From contig OX328124.1 in NCBI GenBank assembly GCA_946811695.1, forward strand, positions 86,146,030 through 86,210,029: 64,000 bases of DNA, read 5' to 3'. The translations under genes and the position numbers were made by a program. Shown piece by piece: positions 23,331 to 35,599 of this stretch (its first letter is position 1; every line of letters begins with the position of its first letter). This DNA comes from Gonocerus acuteangulatus (lineage: Eukaryota; Arthropoda; Insecta; Hemiptera; Coreidae). The notes under the pieces are model-generated. The model made no database searches. It saw nothing but the letters and a program-made list of their open reading frames with translations, and was not told the origin of the DNA.

Positions 23331-23656
23331 AAAACGAATGAAACCATTTTCAAGGCGATAGCTTTAACCGTTTTTGAGAACATTGTAAAAATAGTTTTTG
23401 AATACCGTTTTTGGTTTGGGTACTTAGAATCATGGGATTACTATAGTAAAAGAACACAGGAATATGTGAAAATTTTTTATATTTTCCAATTCATTGAAAA
23501 GTATGAAATGAAGTATCGGTAGAAGAGGTTTCTAGGGTCTTGCGGACCCGGCCCCAGGTATAGCCATAAAACCCTTTGAACAAAGGCGGAGGAAAATATT
23601 ATCTGTTTCTATTCTATGCTTTTCAAATGAGAATAGGGATATGAACAGGAACCGCG

Positions 23657-23791
23657 GTCTCCCGTGGTCTAATGGCTAGCGCCTTGGATTCATAAGCGGG
23701 AGATGGTGGGTTCGATTCCCAACCTCCGGCAGGAATTTTATCATCCCACGGCTCGCTGGTAAAATTCCTCGCTACACCCTGGATATCGGCG

Positions 23792-23840
<49 letters not shown>
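23657..23840 (+). mobile_element. tRNA-derived SINE with perfect-length A-tail and 16-bp TSD
   Basis: The head carries Pol III boxes: TGGTCTAATGGC (A box) and GGTTCGATTCC (B box). The body follows and ends ATCGGCGCTA plus about 48 A. Flanks are ATGAACAGGAACCGCG (23641-23656) and ATGAACTGGAACCGCG (23841-23856), one mismatch in 16, as expected of an L1-like target-primed insertion. The anticodon stem does not pair cleanly, so this is not a functional tRNA. The tail motif GGCGCTAA is shared with the 5S-headed SINEs in this window. Confidence 0.85.
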
Positions 23841-23843
<3 letters not shown>

Positions 23844-24471
23844 AACTGGAACCGCGCTAAGATGACGCAGTTCCTGCGAGTCGGACTTTTTTTTTGTTAC
23901 GGCGGACCAACGTTTGGAACCTACAATCCAATTACACCTAGAATCAAACCAACGCTTCAAAAATAATATGGAATTTCGCATTTACCTCAAAATCCTGACA
24001 CATCTTTATCAAGAATTTTAAATGAAAAACTGACTAAAACTGTAAAATTAAATTTAATAAATGACACGCCGCTGTGGTTTTATCCCCTTCTCATAAATAT
24101 TTGAATTTATAGTGAATTCTTTCTTTACCTAATACATTTGATCGAAAATCTCTCATGCATACAAATAACTTCTCAGTCTGAATTCCTCCCAAGGCAAGGA
24201 AAGAATGAGATTCCATATGCTAACATTGGCAATTTCCTACCCGCCGAGGGCTTGTTGAAAAATTTAATCTCACCATTCCGCAAATCGATTTCCTCGCCTT
24301 CTCTAGCAGTCCTACACATACCCTCAAATTGGCAGCGAATACTGGACTTTTCTAACCACATTCCGTTAGAATTAGACATTATTATAATATTTTAGTACTG
24401 AAGTAAATAATATGAATAATAATAAGTATTGTATATTTTATTATATTATTAAGACGCCTGACGTTCTAAGT

Positions 24472-25070
24472 CAGGGTTTCCTAACCTTTATTTCGCCCTG
24501 CCTCCTCAAACCAAAAATAATATTTTCATGACCCTCTTAGGTTTCACAACAAAAGTAAGAAACACATTTTTTTATCAACTATCTTTTTTATTTGAATTTC
24601 AAATACAGATACCATATATGCATTTATTATAGATCTTTAACAGAAAAGTACACTTAAAAATTACTAATGACGTACTTGAGCTTACATACTCTGTTCCAGT
24701 TGGTCAATTCTGAGTTCATTCTTTGCTAGAGCAATCATTAAATTGCTATCGACGGCAAGACGATTCCGCTGTTTAGTTTTTATTAAAACTAGAGCTGAAA
24801 AACCTGTCTCGCATAAATAATTGGATGAAAATGGAATAAGTATTTTTAAAACTAGAGAAGCAACTTTCGGATTAACAAGGTATCCTTTTATCCAAAACTT
24901 CTCTAATGTCAAGAGTTGAAAGTTATCCTTCATGGTCGAGTCAGCCTTCATTTCTAGAAATCCTTCTTGAACTTCTTTGGGTAATTGTGAGACATCGACA
25001 ATTGTGAGACATATGCACAAAATGACTACGCCCCCCTAGTGGGGTGTGCCCCCCTGGTTGAAAAGTCCTG
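24472..25070 (-). mobile_element. Short hAT (ZBED/Charlie-like) relic with transposase C-terminus
   Basis: The ends are CAGGGTTTCCTAACC (24472) and GGTTGAAAAGTCCTG (to 25070), imperfect inverted repeats typical of hAT. The 8-bp flanks (TTCTAAGT and TTCGTAAA) match only weakly. The minus-strand frame 24682-25020 encodes the hAT dimerisation region: IPFSSNYLCETGFSALV, then IKTKQRNRLAV and LRIDQLEQ, as in ZBED5/SCAND3-type proteins. The DDE core is absent, so the element is internally deleted and inactive. Confidence 0.75.
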
Positions 25071-25990
25071 TTCGTAAACCTGCCGAATATTTAAGCTCAC
25101 GCTTTCAGCCGCCAAGGTTCAACCTGATTCGGTCGCTCCTAGTTGTATCATGAATGCTTTTGGCAGAACGTTCCTTCAAGAATTACGTCCTTTAATTCAA
25201 TTACTGAATAAAATATTGTTTTTACTCATTAGTGCGTCTTCATAAAATCTTCCATACAACATTCTAAAAATATCAATTTACTTATTCCCTGCGTGAAATG
25301 AACGCATTAAAAGTATATCGGACCTATAAACGCGACTATATTACCTGAATCTTTCGGATGGTTCTCCTTGGATACTAGGTCAGGATAAACAAAATATTTG
25401 TCGCCACGTCAAGTAGAGTAAGGTCAGATGGGGCTGTGCGGAAGCGGACGCGTTTAGATAGGCAAGGAAGGGCGAACCAACTCATGATAAGGACGTGTTT
25501 ACATAAACGCAACAACTATCTAGGCTTCTAGAACATTCTCTCTTAATTTATCTTAATAAATAATAAATGCAAAGATTTAAACCTGTATTTGTTAGTATAA
25601 TTAAATATTGAACTTCCTAAAGAAATAATAACTAGAAGGTTACCAAGTTGGGGATCATTGAATACTTCAAAAACACAACATATTTTGAAAACAATAGTTT
25701 GCACTTGCATTATCTGATAGGTTTGGAAAATCCTATGTTTCCAATGCCCTTATCCGAAACTAAAATTCTTTTCTTTATTTTGTTCTATTGTTCTCGGAAA
25801 CCGTCGCCCAAATGAAGAGTATCCGCTAGGCACTTTATGCCAACCCGTCTTTACAAAATGCTGCAAATGTTTTTTTCATTTTGCTACTTAATGGCCATGA
25901 ACTTTTGTTTGAAACAAGGTATTAACGCGAAAACAAATTTCACCCCAAAAACCATTTTCCAGTGGACGGATTCTGCTGGTAAACACGCTG
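25071..25990. other. Unassigned stretch
   Basis: No exon or element recognised. A short frame at 25837-26052 leads into the palindrome cluster. Confidence 0.35.
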
Positions 25991-25997
25991 GCTTCGA

Positions 25998-26425
25998 TAC
26001 GGGATATATATGTCCCGTACTGGCTTCCACTAAGGTACGGCAGGCAAAATAGCCGAACTCCCTTAATTTAAGATGGCTGTAACTTATCAAAACAAAACAA
26101 GAAAAACTCATAGTCCAGTAGATGCACAGAAATTAAACCAATTATTAGAACGTACGGGACTGATATGTCCCGTGACGTACACTAAAGAACGAAATCGACA
26201 TACGGAACACCACTGTCCCGTATCCAGCCGATAAAAAAATTAAAAATGTGTGTATGCTTTGTGCAGAGTACGTAGGAAATCCGGGTTACTGCCTAAATTG
26301 TTTTAATATGGACCATGAAGCTCAATTGAAATAACCTTCAGACAGAGAGATGTATAGATGTTTACGGACACATATGTCCCGTACTGCTCAGCCGTTGAAA
26401 CCCCCATGGGACACATGTGTCCCGT
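25998..26425. repeat. Cluster of five palindromes of type TACGGGACA...TGTCCCGTA
   Basis: Palindromes lie at 25998-26019 (TACGGGATATATATGTCCCG...), 26153-26174, 26202-26222, 26363-26383 and 26405-26425. The core of the last, GGGACACATGTGTCCC (26408-26423), is a perfect 16-bp palindrome. Spacing is irregular. Function unknown; it could be a set of protein-binding sites or the remnant of a repeat. Confidence 0.7.
26244..26332 (+). pseudogene. Possible piggyBac-type cysteine-rich tail
   Basis: A short frame reads NVCMLCAEYVG then YCLNCFNMDHE before a stop. The CxxC...CxxC spacing recalls the cysteine-rich C-terminus of piggyBac transposases. It is only about 30 residues, with stops upstream, and no TTAA-flanked ends were identified. 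A chance match is possible. Confidence 0.25.
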
Positions 26426-26439
26426 ACTCTCCCTACGAC

Positions 26440-26565
26440 AAACCACTTAAATTTCGTGCCGAAGCCAACGTGTTAACAAACTTGTCATCTCGAATTAGAC
26501 GAAAGATTTTTGTAATACATTTTATTAAAATCGAACTGTTTTCCAGCCTGTGAGTGAGCGAACAG

Positions 26566-26572
<7 letters not shown>
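26440..26572 (-). repeat. Dispersed repeat, second copy, next to (TA)n
   Basis: Minus-strand relative of 23111-23330 (TTTGTCTGTTCGCTCAC, ACAAAAATCTTTCGTC, GTTTGTTAACACG). It directly abuts the TA tract at 26573-26620. Confidence 0.5.

Positions 26573-26620
<48 letters not shown>
26573..26620. repeat. (TA)n microsatellite
   Basis: Pure TA run. Confidence 0.95.
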
Positions 26621-26622
<2 letters not shown>

Positions 26623-27730
26623 AAAAAATTTGGAACAACAAGATAAAGCTCCATGACCTACAAAAGCTTTCCTTTTGTACAATATTATTCATGTATTCTG
26701 TCCTATGCGTTCTGTTTTATTGATTCTATCTTATCAAAGACCACATTATGCTAACATGTAGGCAGTAAGCCCCTCATCATGACTAGGAAATCGTCATTTA
26801 AGAAGATGAACTGATCTCTAAATAAGAATGGAACACATGAAGAGGTCGTATTGGGATCATGGGGCCGTATAAATTCAGTAAAGTTGTAATGGGAGAAAAC
26901 ACTACTGTAATTTTTTCTTTAAGAGCCATAAAAGATAATTATCAATAAAAGCAATTGTAAGTAAAAAGGTAGTGCTGTTCTTTTATGGCCACTTCATAAA
27001 GAGAACTTAGTAAAGAAATAAAATGGTGATTATTTATATTCCAATAATTAAACGCAATAATGATTACATTTTTAAATATATTCATGATTCATTAGCGATA
27101 CATTTAAGATAGGAATAAAATCAGTAAAAAAAGTTCCTTTTCTATGGGTACATTATGATTAGTGAGTAACCTTGGGTAAATCCTCTTTCAATGAATAAAT
27201 TCATTTTCGAAGCTTAAACTAACAAAAAAATATTCAACTAGACATTCCCTTGTGAAGGTTGATGAAAAAAAAAACATTAAGTTTTGGAAATGAAATATGT
27301 AAATGAAGACATTAATAGGAGACAACGATAAAAAGTTAAGAAACTAATAAAGTGCATTGATTTTAATAAAGTTCGTTTTACTCTCTCTAAACTTGAAACT
27401 CACTGAACTTAGTTTTATGAAAAAAATTCGTTCACCAGAAAGGTTTTTCTTGTAAACTAAGGGAGTCTGTCCTTCAATGATGGTGAAACATAAAATTTTG
27501 ATTTAAATATAAAACCAGAAAAGTGTAGGTGCATTATTAATATTTTTTTTGTAGTTCAGAGCTAAACATATTTTAATGGCTGACCCATGAGTAAACAATT
27601 CCTCTAAATTTCTTTATACGTTCATTTATTTAATTATATAAATATATATATGACCCACTCTCATATATATGTCCCACTTACTGAAATAATGCGATAAATA
27701 TTTTTCAATCTTACTCAACGTAACATTCAC
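26621..27730. other. Unassigned AT-rich stretch
   Basis: No exon or element can be supported. Confidence 0.4.
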
Positions 27731-27734
27731 GTAC

Positions 27735-28165
27735 ATTCATATGGGACAAAGGGTATCCAACAAAGGGAAACTTGCTGACCTAGCAACTAAATCAGCCTCT
27801 AAAGATCTAAAGAATTTCAGAATGCTACAAAAAAAAATAACAAAAACACATTTAAAAAGATAGTCACTGAAAGACACAATAAGAAAGGCAATAAGGCTGA
27901 AAATTAACTTCAAAAGGACAACATTTTAAAGATATTTATAACAGACATTAAAGAACAATTTGACAAAACTTCTGGTAAAACAAATTTCTACTTGACGCAA
28001 TTATTAACAGGACATGGGACAGTTAATTCATATTTTTATGGATTTTGCCTAAGCCAACATGAAAGCTGTTACTGTGACTTCAATACAGCACAGACAGATC
28101 AACATTTACTGTAGGACTGCATACTTCTAACTGAAGATAGAAAAACATTACAGACATACGTGACC
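27735..28165 (+). pseudogene. LINE RNase H C-terminal fragment (R1/I-like), decayed
   Basis: Reads NKGKLADLATKSA (the last RNase H acidic residue sits in this ADLA motif). After stops and frameshifts it reads LLTGHGTVNSYFYGF and then a C...C...TDQHLL...DC knuckle. This is the usual LLTGHG.FNSYL...C.C...ETPEHLLFEC arrangement. RT is absent. Many stops show it is old. Confidence 0.6.
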
Positions 28166-28510
28166 AGGGCATTGGCCTGCTGCTGACAAAATATTATTTG
28201 CTATGTGAGGAAGATCCTCACAAAATTATGCTGATCAGATTTAGACTAAAATGGAACACTGGAAAAATCATTATAGTTATTTGAAAAAACAAAACAAAAA
28301 TCCTTTGTTTTCTTTCATGTAGGAGATGTTTTCTTTTGTTTTGTTTTATTTTCCCTTTATGTTTTACATTTTGAACGTAATCATAAAAAATAGAAAAAAA
28401 TATAAAAATATTAATATGCAATCAATTATATGCTATGTACATTTGCAATGTAAGGCACAGGTAAAGATTACAATAAACTCCCTTACTTAAGGGTTACTTA
28501 GGGGAGGAAA
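28166..28510. other. Unassigned
   Basis: Presumably the 3' remnant of the LINE above, then AT-rich sequence. Confidence 0.3.
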
Positions 28511-28512
28511 TA

Positions 28513-30430
<1,918 letters not shown>

Positions 30431-30880
30431 TTATTCAGCAGACGTTTTAAAATCAGATAGTATATGATATTTATGTCCTGGCTGCGGTCGTTTCAACAAT
30501 TCGTTCATCTCATGTGGAATATTTAGTTTGTGTCGTCTTCTGTATTCCGTAAGTAGGTTTTTTACGGTAAATGTCTCATTGCATATATCACAACTCGGTT
30601 TGACAAGTCCTGTCATGAGATATTCGTGTCTTAGTCTTGTGGGGCCAATTCGGAGCCGAGCAAGTACAATGCCTTGTCTTCTCTCCTTTGGTCTCTGCAG
30701 CTGGATGTCCACTCCTTAGTTGTATTTTTGATAGTACTGTCTGTTAGTCGAATCCAGCTGCCCTGCCAATAATTTAAAATATGTTGTTTAATTGCATTGG
30801 TCAAGTCTTGGTGTGTAATTGATAGGTGAAGCTCAAGTTGTTTGTAGCAAGTTTTGTACATAAAGCTGCTAGGGAGCTTT
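30431..30880 (-). pseudogene. LINE RNase H end and zinc-knuckle tail, frameshifted
   Basis: Minus-strand frame 1 (30861-30631) reads ITHQDLTNAIKQHILNYWQG...WIRLTDST. Frame 2 (to 30431) then reads LARLRIGPTRLRHEYLMTG, CDICNETFTVKNLLTE and HKLNIPHEMNELL. A frameshift joins them around 30650. It is the same subfamily as 17958-18285. The catalytic RNase H and RT parts are missing. Confidence 0.7.
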
Positions 30881-30899
30881 CATAACCTGGCGGATTCTG

Positions 30900-30903
<4 letters not shown>

Positions 30904-30946
<43 letters not shown>
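30904..30946. repeat. (TA)n microsatellite
   Basis: Pure TA run abutting the MITE on its right. Confidence 0.95.
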
Positions 30947-30947
<1 letters not shown>

Positions 30948-30957
30948 TATAGGTATA

Positions 30958-31524
30958 TAGTAGACTCTCCCTAATTTGGCGGTAGTATTTGAAAAACCTT
31001 ATTTTTTTTTTAACGGCGCATCTACATCTTGGTCATTAGCGCCGGGCTATCTACAGGTTGCCACCCTTTTCTAAGGCCAACAGCACGTGGTCGGTCACCC
31101 ATTCATGTACTGACCACGCCCGACGTTGCTTAACTTCGGTGCTCTATGGGAACCGGTGCATTCAACGTGGCTACGGCCGTTGGCGAAAAACCTTATTATT
31201 TGAGAATAGAATAATATGTACCATTTTCAATATCATATTAAGCAAATGCTTAAATATGCTTTATTTATAAGCATATTTAAGTAAAATTTAGGTACCGAAT
31301 TATAAAATAAATTCAAAATATGTAAATCCTTGCTGGTGTATATCACAGCCGCAGGTGCCTGAGTGGAACCATTTATTTTCTCAGTAGAAACAGAATTTCC
31401 ATTCAATGAAATACTCCGAAAAACATTATTGGCTAGCTAGGTAGGGAATATTTTCTAGGAACTCATTTCTCTCTGCCAAAGAGACCGACCGATAAGAGAA
31501 CGCCGGATAAGGTAGAGTCTAATG
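30958..31524. mobile_element. pogo/Tc1-like MITE, interrupted by a SINE
   Basis: The left end TAGTAGACTCTCCCTAAT and the right end GATAAGGTAGAGTCTAATG are imperfect inverted repeats flanked by TA. The interior (CCATTCAATGAAATAC, ATTGGCTAGCTAG, CCGATAAGAGAACGC) matches the MITE at 61148-61439. A 181-bp SINE (31004-31184) is inserted in it. TIR sequence and TA target fit pogo/Tigger-type elements. Confidence 0.75.
31004..31184 (-). mobile_element. Full-length 5S rRNA-derived SINE (SINE3 type) with 13-bp TSD
   Basis: On the minus strand it starts GCCAACGGCCGTAGCCACGT and continues through GCACCGAAGTTAAGCAACGT, GGGCGTGGTCAGTACATGAA and ACGTGCTGTTGGC, a clear arthropod-like 5S rRNA. The body (GGGTGGCAACCTGTAGATAG), the tail motif CCGGCGCTAATGACC...GCGCCG and an A-tail follow. 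GAAAAACCTTATT flanks both sides (30991-31003 and 31185-31197). The 5S internal promoter (box A and box C) is largely kept, which would explain its spread. It sits inside a pogo-like MITE, so it is younger than that element. Confidence 0.9.
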
Positions 31525-31530
31525 TATATA

Positions 31531-32639
31531 CAGGGTGTCCCAGTATATGTGTCCACCCCCTTTTCCTCCTAGAGTTGTTGGAATTTCGAAATGAAACTTG
31601 GTAGGTCTTAGTTATGTTGCATGAGGTTACTTTTGAAGGTTTAGTTGACTTAGTAACATTCTCCAGTTTTTCTCCAGCGCATCTAACTCTTGAGATTCCA
31701 AAGGCAGCAGGTATTTTTTATGACGAATTCTGATAGAAAATTTAATTTTAAGACTAATTTATTCCGAGACATCTTTTGATCCGACGCATAACCGTTTGCG
31801 CGTAAAACGCAAAAAAACTGAAAAATATCGCCCTTTTGTAGACAAATTCCTATTTACCACTGAAACCAAGCCTTGTACGTAAAAACACCTCGATGCAAAC
31901 GTTACAGCCTATTAATTTTCCTTTCAGATGATACCATCAAGTTGTAGATTGAATATTTAACGGGATATTATGGATGAAAAATATACCTAGAAAGTTTTAA
32001 AAAATAGCAATTCAGAAAATCGATATGAACAGAAAAAAAAGTAGCTGTCATAAACAATAAAAAAAAGTACTTATTGCTTATTAAAAGTATATAAAAAGTA
32101 TTATAAAATAGAACAGAATAAATTTCTCTTTCCATATGAAATTATTATATCATTAAACCCATCTCATCAAGCGACCCAACATATGTTTTCATTCATAATA
32201 TCCCGTTAAATATTTAATCTACAACTTTGATCTTGGTATCATCCGAAAGGAAAATTAATAGGCTACAACGTTTGCATCGAGGTGTTTTACGTACAAGGCT
32301 TGGTTTCAGTGATAAATAGGAATTTGTCTACAAAAGGGCGATATTTGTCAGTTTTTTTCCGTTTTACACGCAAACGGTGCGTCGGATCAAAAGATATCTC
32401 GGAATAAATTAGTCTCTCTGATAGAAAATTAAATTTTCTATCAGAATTCGTCATAAAAAATCCTGCTGCCATTGGAATCTCAAGAGTTAGATGCGCTGGC
32501 GAAAAACTGGAGAATGTTACAAAGTCAACTAAACCTTCAAAAGAAACCTCATGCAACATAACTAGGACCTACCAAGTTTCATTTCGAAATTCCAACAACT
32601 CTAGGAGGAAAAGGGGGTGGACACATATGATGGGACACC

Positions 32640-32642
<3 letters not shown>
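31531..32642. mobile_element. Long-inverted-repeat DNA element (1.1 kb)
   Basis: The ends CAGGGTGTCCCA (31531) and TGGGACACCCTG (to 32642) are flanked by TATATA on both sides. The inverted arms extend about 440 bp each (to about 31975, and from about 32195). Mirrored words include GTGTCCACCCCCTTTTCCTC with GAGGAAAAGGGGGTGGACAC, and CGTTTGCGCG with CGCAAACG. The loop is about 220 bp of AT-rich DNA. The 90-residue minus-strand frame (32287-32559) is part of an arm and not a gene. Superfamily unassigned; TA targets suggest Tc1/mariner-type. Confidence 0.75.

Positions 32643-32692
<50 letters not shown>
32643..32692. repeat. (TA)n microsatellite
   Basis: Directly abuts the long-inverted-repeat element. 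Confidence 0.95.
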
Positions 32693-32705
<13 letters not shown>

Positions 32706-32717
32706 ACTACTGTGTCT

Positions 32718-32774
32718 ATCGGCGCTAATGGCCAAGTTGTAGATGCGCCGTAAAAAAAAAAAAAAAAAAAAAAA
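32718..32774 (+). mobile_element. 5'-truncated SINE with 10-bp TSD
   Basis: ATCGGCGCTAATGGCCAAGT, then GTAGATGCGCCGT and about 24 A. Flanked by TACTGTGTCT at 32708-32717 and 32775-32784. Only the shared tail of the SINE family remains. Confidence 0.85.
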
Positions 32775-32784
32775 TACTGTGTCT

Positions 32785-33372
32785 GACTCAATAAAAATGA
32801 ATATTCCAATAAAATGTATTATTACCTGAATCTTCGAGCCTCTCGAACACATTGTAGCAAAACTACAGATTAAGAGAGGCTGATATAAATTCTATAGGAA
32901 TAAATCCAATGGAATGAAGGGGAGTAGAGGAAGATGAGTGTGTAGGAGGAAGTGGTTAGTTGCGGAATAATGAGGCTCACACCGACACCAAGTGGGGCAG
33001 AGGTTTAGCGGCCTCTCGTGGCTAAATGACAAAACTAATACCGAGGCTGTGGCGGCACCTGACGGCAGATTTATCCCCAGCCACGGCCTACTAAATCACA
33101 ACGTCCACTAACCTCTTTCTTTAATTAAAAGTATATTAAACCAAGGAGCGTACTTCTCCCATCCAGAGCTATTCCTCATATCGCATTTTCAAGTTCTTAT
33201 TCCATTAAGCATTAAATTGAAGATTTCGAAAATCCCCTCATTGTGATTTTTTTGACTCAATAAGAGAAGAATAAATTTCTAATTACTGCATTTAAATTTA
33301 TTAACGTCCATTTATAATTGTCACTTAATTTTAGGATGGATTATCTATAGATTACTACCCTTCGCTACCCAG
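32785..33372. other. Unassigned stretch
   Basis: A GC-richer patch at 33000-33110 (for example CCGAGGCTGTGGCGGCACCT) is unlike the surroundings but matches nothing I recognise. Confidence 0.35.
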
Positions 33373-33455
33373 CCTTTTTTTTTTTGGTAGTGGGAATCGA
33401 ACCCACGATCCAGGAGTTACTTACGTATCAGCACTCATAGCTACCGGGCCTCCAC
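33373..33455 (-). mobile_element. tRNA-derived SINE head fragment
   Basis: Minus strand: GGAGGCCCGGTAGCTATGAG (A-box-like TAGCTATGAGTG) and GTGGGTTCGATTCCCACTAC (B box GGTTCGATTCC). The T-arm pairs perfectly. The acceptor and anticodon stems do not form a clean tRNA, so I read it as SINE-derived. Confidence 0.6.
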
Positions 33456-33797
33456 TAATTATTTATTAATTTCAAGGTAGTAGTTACGTATTATCTTCAA
33501 CGAAAGTTAAATATGTGAGTCTCGTTCAGAGCACTGGAACATGGATATCGCATTTCTATTGGTCTATTCCTATGAGCAATTCTGTTGGTCTTAGAACTAT
33601 GTTTAGAACCCAATTCATTTGTATATTGGTGTTTCTTTGTTTGTTGTTACCTTTGTATGTTGTTTCCAAGCATATTTAGTGGAGTTCATATGGCGACAAC
33701 ACAACAGCAAGGATAAAAGTGACTGTTTCGAAGCAATGTTAAATTGCATATCGGTCAATTATCCACTGAAAAACCATCCTTGATCTATATTATCAAT

Positions 33798-34007
33798 GAG
33801 TCGGATTGATTAGAGTTTCAATATAAACTTGAGCGAGCGGAAACGCATGGCAATTATGCTATTAACATAAGTGTTTCTCAAGGGTAGTAACCTGTAGATA
33901 GCCCGGCGCTAATAGCCGAATAGTTGATGCTCCGTTAAAAACGAAAAAAAAAAACATAATTGCTACGCGTTTCTGCTCGCTGATAGTTATATCGAAACTC
34001 TAGTAAA
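33798..34007. mobile_element. Palindromic element related to the nested foldback at 14.4 kb, split by a SINE
   Basis: Arms 33798-33859 and 33954-34007 are inverted copies (GGATTGATTAGAGTTTCAAT with its mirrored GATATAACT..., GCGAGCGGAAACGCATGG, CAATTATG). A SINE lies between them. Relative to 14429-14576 the arms are arranged inside-out: here the GGATTGA end is outermost. Confidence 0.6.
33871..33953 (+). mobile_element. SINE fragment inside the palindromic element
   Basis: AGGGTAGTAACCTGTAGATA, GCCCGGCGCTAATAGCCG and GCTCCGT, then an interrupted A-tail. It matches the body and tail of the 5S-SINE without its head. A possible short duplication (ACATAA) is too short to trust. Confidence 0.6.
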
Positions 34008-34115
34008 CCCTCCCATATAAGTAAGCCCGTCTCCATATATATATCTCCATATTGGCAAAAACTGAATTGACGCTTTGATCCAGCTGACTGACCCGGTGAT
34101 GATCCAGATATTTGA

Positions 34116-34128
34116 GAGTCGGTTCTTT
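34116..34128. repeat. 13-bp target-site duplication, left copy
   Basis: GAGTCGGTTCTTT here is identical to 36497-36509. The two copies bracket the whole inverted LINE. Confidence 0.9.
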
Positions 34129-34610
34129 TTATTTCTTGTTTGAAGGCATGTCACATGGCCGATTTATGCCTTGATTGGGGTGACAGATAGCGCCACCACC
34201 ACCGACAGGACCCGACCAGGCGAGGGCACGCCCACCGATATCACAGGCCCCCCACTAGATGAAGGTTTACAGTGAACTGCAGATATTACATGACAAGAGC
34301 TTGTGACCGAGGGTCTGTTCGGTGGGACCAGGCCGACCAGACCCTCCAAGCTCATGGACCCTTTGGTCCTGAGGGCCCACGACACCGGAAGACCCAACCC
34401 CAACCGACCGGCACCATGCCGGAGCAGGGTCGCCACCATCAACCCAATCAATAATAGTTAATGTTTAAATGAGGCTGATTATATGGATTGATATGTTTTA
34501 TAATTAATTATAATGAAATTGTTGCTATTTAATTCACATGTTACAGCAAATATATTTATAAAATTATATCATAAAATTTACTTTTAGATTTTCTTTAAGT
34601 AATGTTTTAA
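34129..34610 (-). other. GC-rich 3' UTR of the LINE
   Basis: Much more GC-rich than the rest of the window (34170-34450). It ends on the minus strand GACATGCCTTCAAACAAGAA and then ATAA before the target duplication. The open frames on both strands here (60 and 95 codons) are by-products of base composition. Confidence 0.65.
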
Positions 34611-34614
34611 CTAG

Positions 34615-35578
34615 TTATTTTTTAAAAATTAATTGGATATTTTTTAGAAAAAATAATAATTTATTGACTTGAATGGGACTGCTACCTAAGATTTCCTCGA
34701 AATCTGATGAGAGCCGAAGTTCATCTCTTTGTTCTTTATAAATTCGACACTCAATAAAAATATGCTTGAGAGTTATAAATACTCCGCATGTTGGGCAAAT
34801 GGGCTGTGCCTCTCTGGTCATCAGATATCCATGAGTCAATCGGGTAAGACCTGGCAAGCTAGGTGCTCGTACCACCTAGCTTGCCAGGAAATCCACATCT
34901 TGGATTTTATGTGAGCGTAAATATCTGAAAAGGGGACTTTTTTGTATGGTATTCCATTAGAAACGGCTGACTTTGCTGCCCGGTCTACTTCCTCATTTTC
35001 GGTCATGCCACAGTGACCAGGAATCCAAGAAAAGACAATTGAAACATTGCTTGCTCTCCAAAATGTTGACAAGTGGATGGTCAGAAAGAGGGTTATTTAT
35101 TGCTAGGAGTGCTGAGAGTGAATCGGTGAAGATTGATACGTGTCTTTCCTGAGGGGTTATTGTAGATAATGCTTTGTAAATAGCTAGAAGTTCAGCGGTA
35201 AATATGCTACTAATTGGATCTAATTGGAATTTATCTAATCTGATTTCACAATTGAATGCCGCTCCGACCCCGAAGTCGTCTTTGGATCCGTCAGTGAATA
35301 TATGAGTTGATGGGGGAAGTGATTTTTTTAGTTTAATATACTCTTTCTGAAATATAATAGGAACAGTGTTTTTCTTAAGGAATTTTGTGAGAGACATATC
35401 AACTTTGGGTTGTGGTAATTTCCATGGCTCCTTTTCTGGGCTACAATTAAACAATATTTCTGGAGGGGTTATATCAAGTTCTGGTAAAAGAGCTTTAATT
35501 CTTCTTGGAAATGATCGTTTGATGTTATTACTCTGCCTGTGACTCACAGGCTGTGAGGGTGAATAAGTTGAATGTTAG
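34615..35578 (-). pseudogene. LINE RNase H domain and zinc-knuckle tail
   Basis: Minus strand, three overlapping frames. 35578-34993 holds RNase H with HIFTDGSKDDFGVGAA (first Asp), FTAELLAIYKAL (Glu) and IFTDSLSALLAI (second Asp). A frameshift near 35065 continues with VFSWIPGHCGM...EEVDRAAKSA (last His/Asp). A second frameshift near 34870 leads to LPGLTRLTHGYLMT, CPTCGVFITLKHIFIEC. All four catalytic acidic residues remain visible, so the disruption is mainly by small indels. Family: I/R1-like LINE with RNase H. Confidence 0.85.
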
Positions 35579-35599
35579 GAGAAAAATAATAATTTAAAG

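Noticed and set aside
31064..31184. 5S rRNA gene on the minus strand
   Set aside because: Continuous with a SINE body, tail and TSD; a single dispersed copy, not a 5S gene.
32287..32559. 90-codon minus-strand frame
   Set aside because: Part of one arm of a long inverted repeat; the other arm would encode a near-copy, so it reflects the repeat.
34164..34454. 95-codon minus and 60-codon plus frames in a GC-rich patch
   Set aside because: Lies in the presumed 3' UTR of the twin-primed LINE; high GC gives chance frames.
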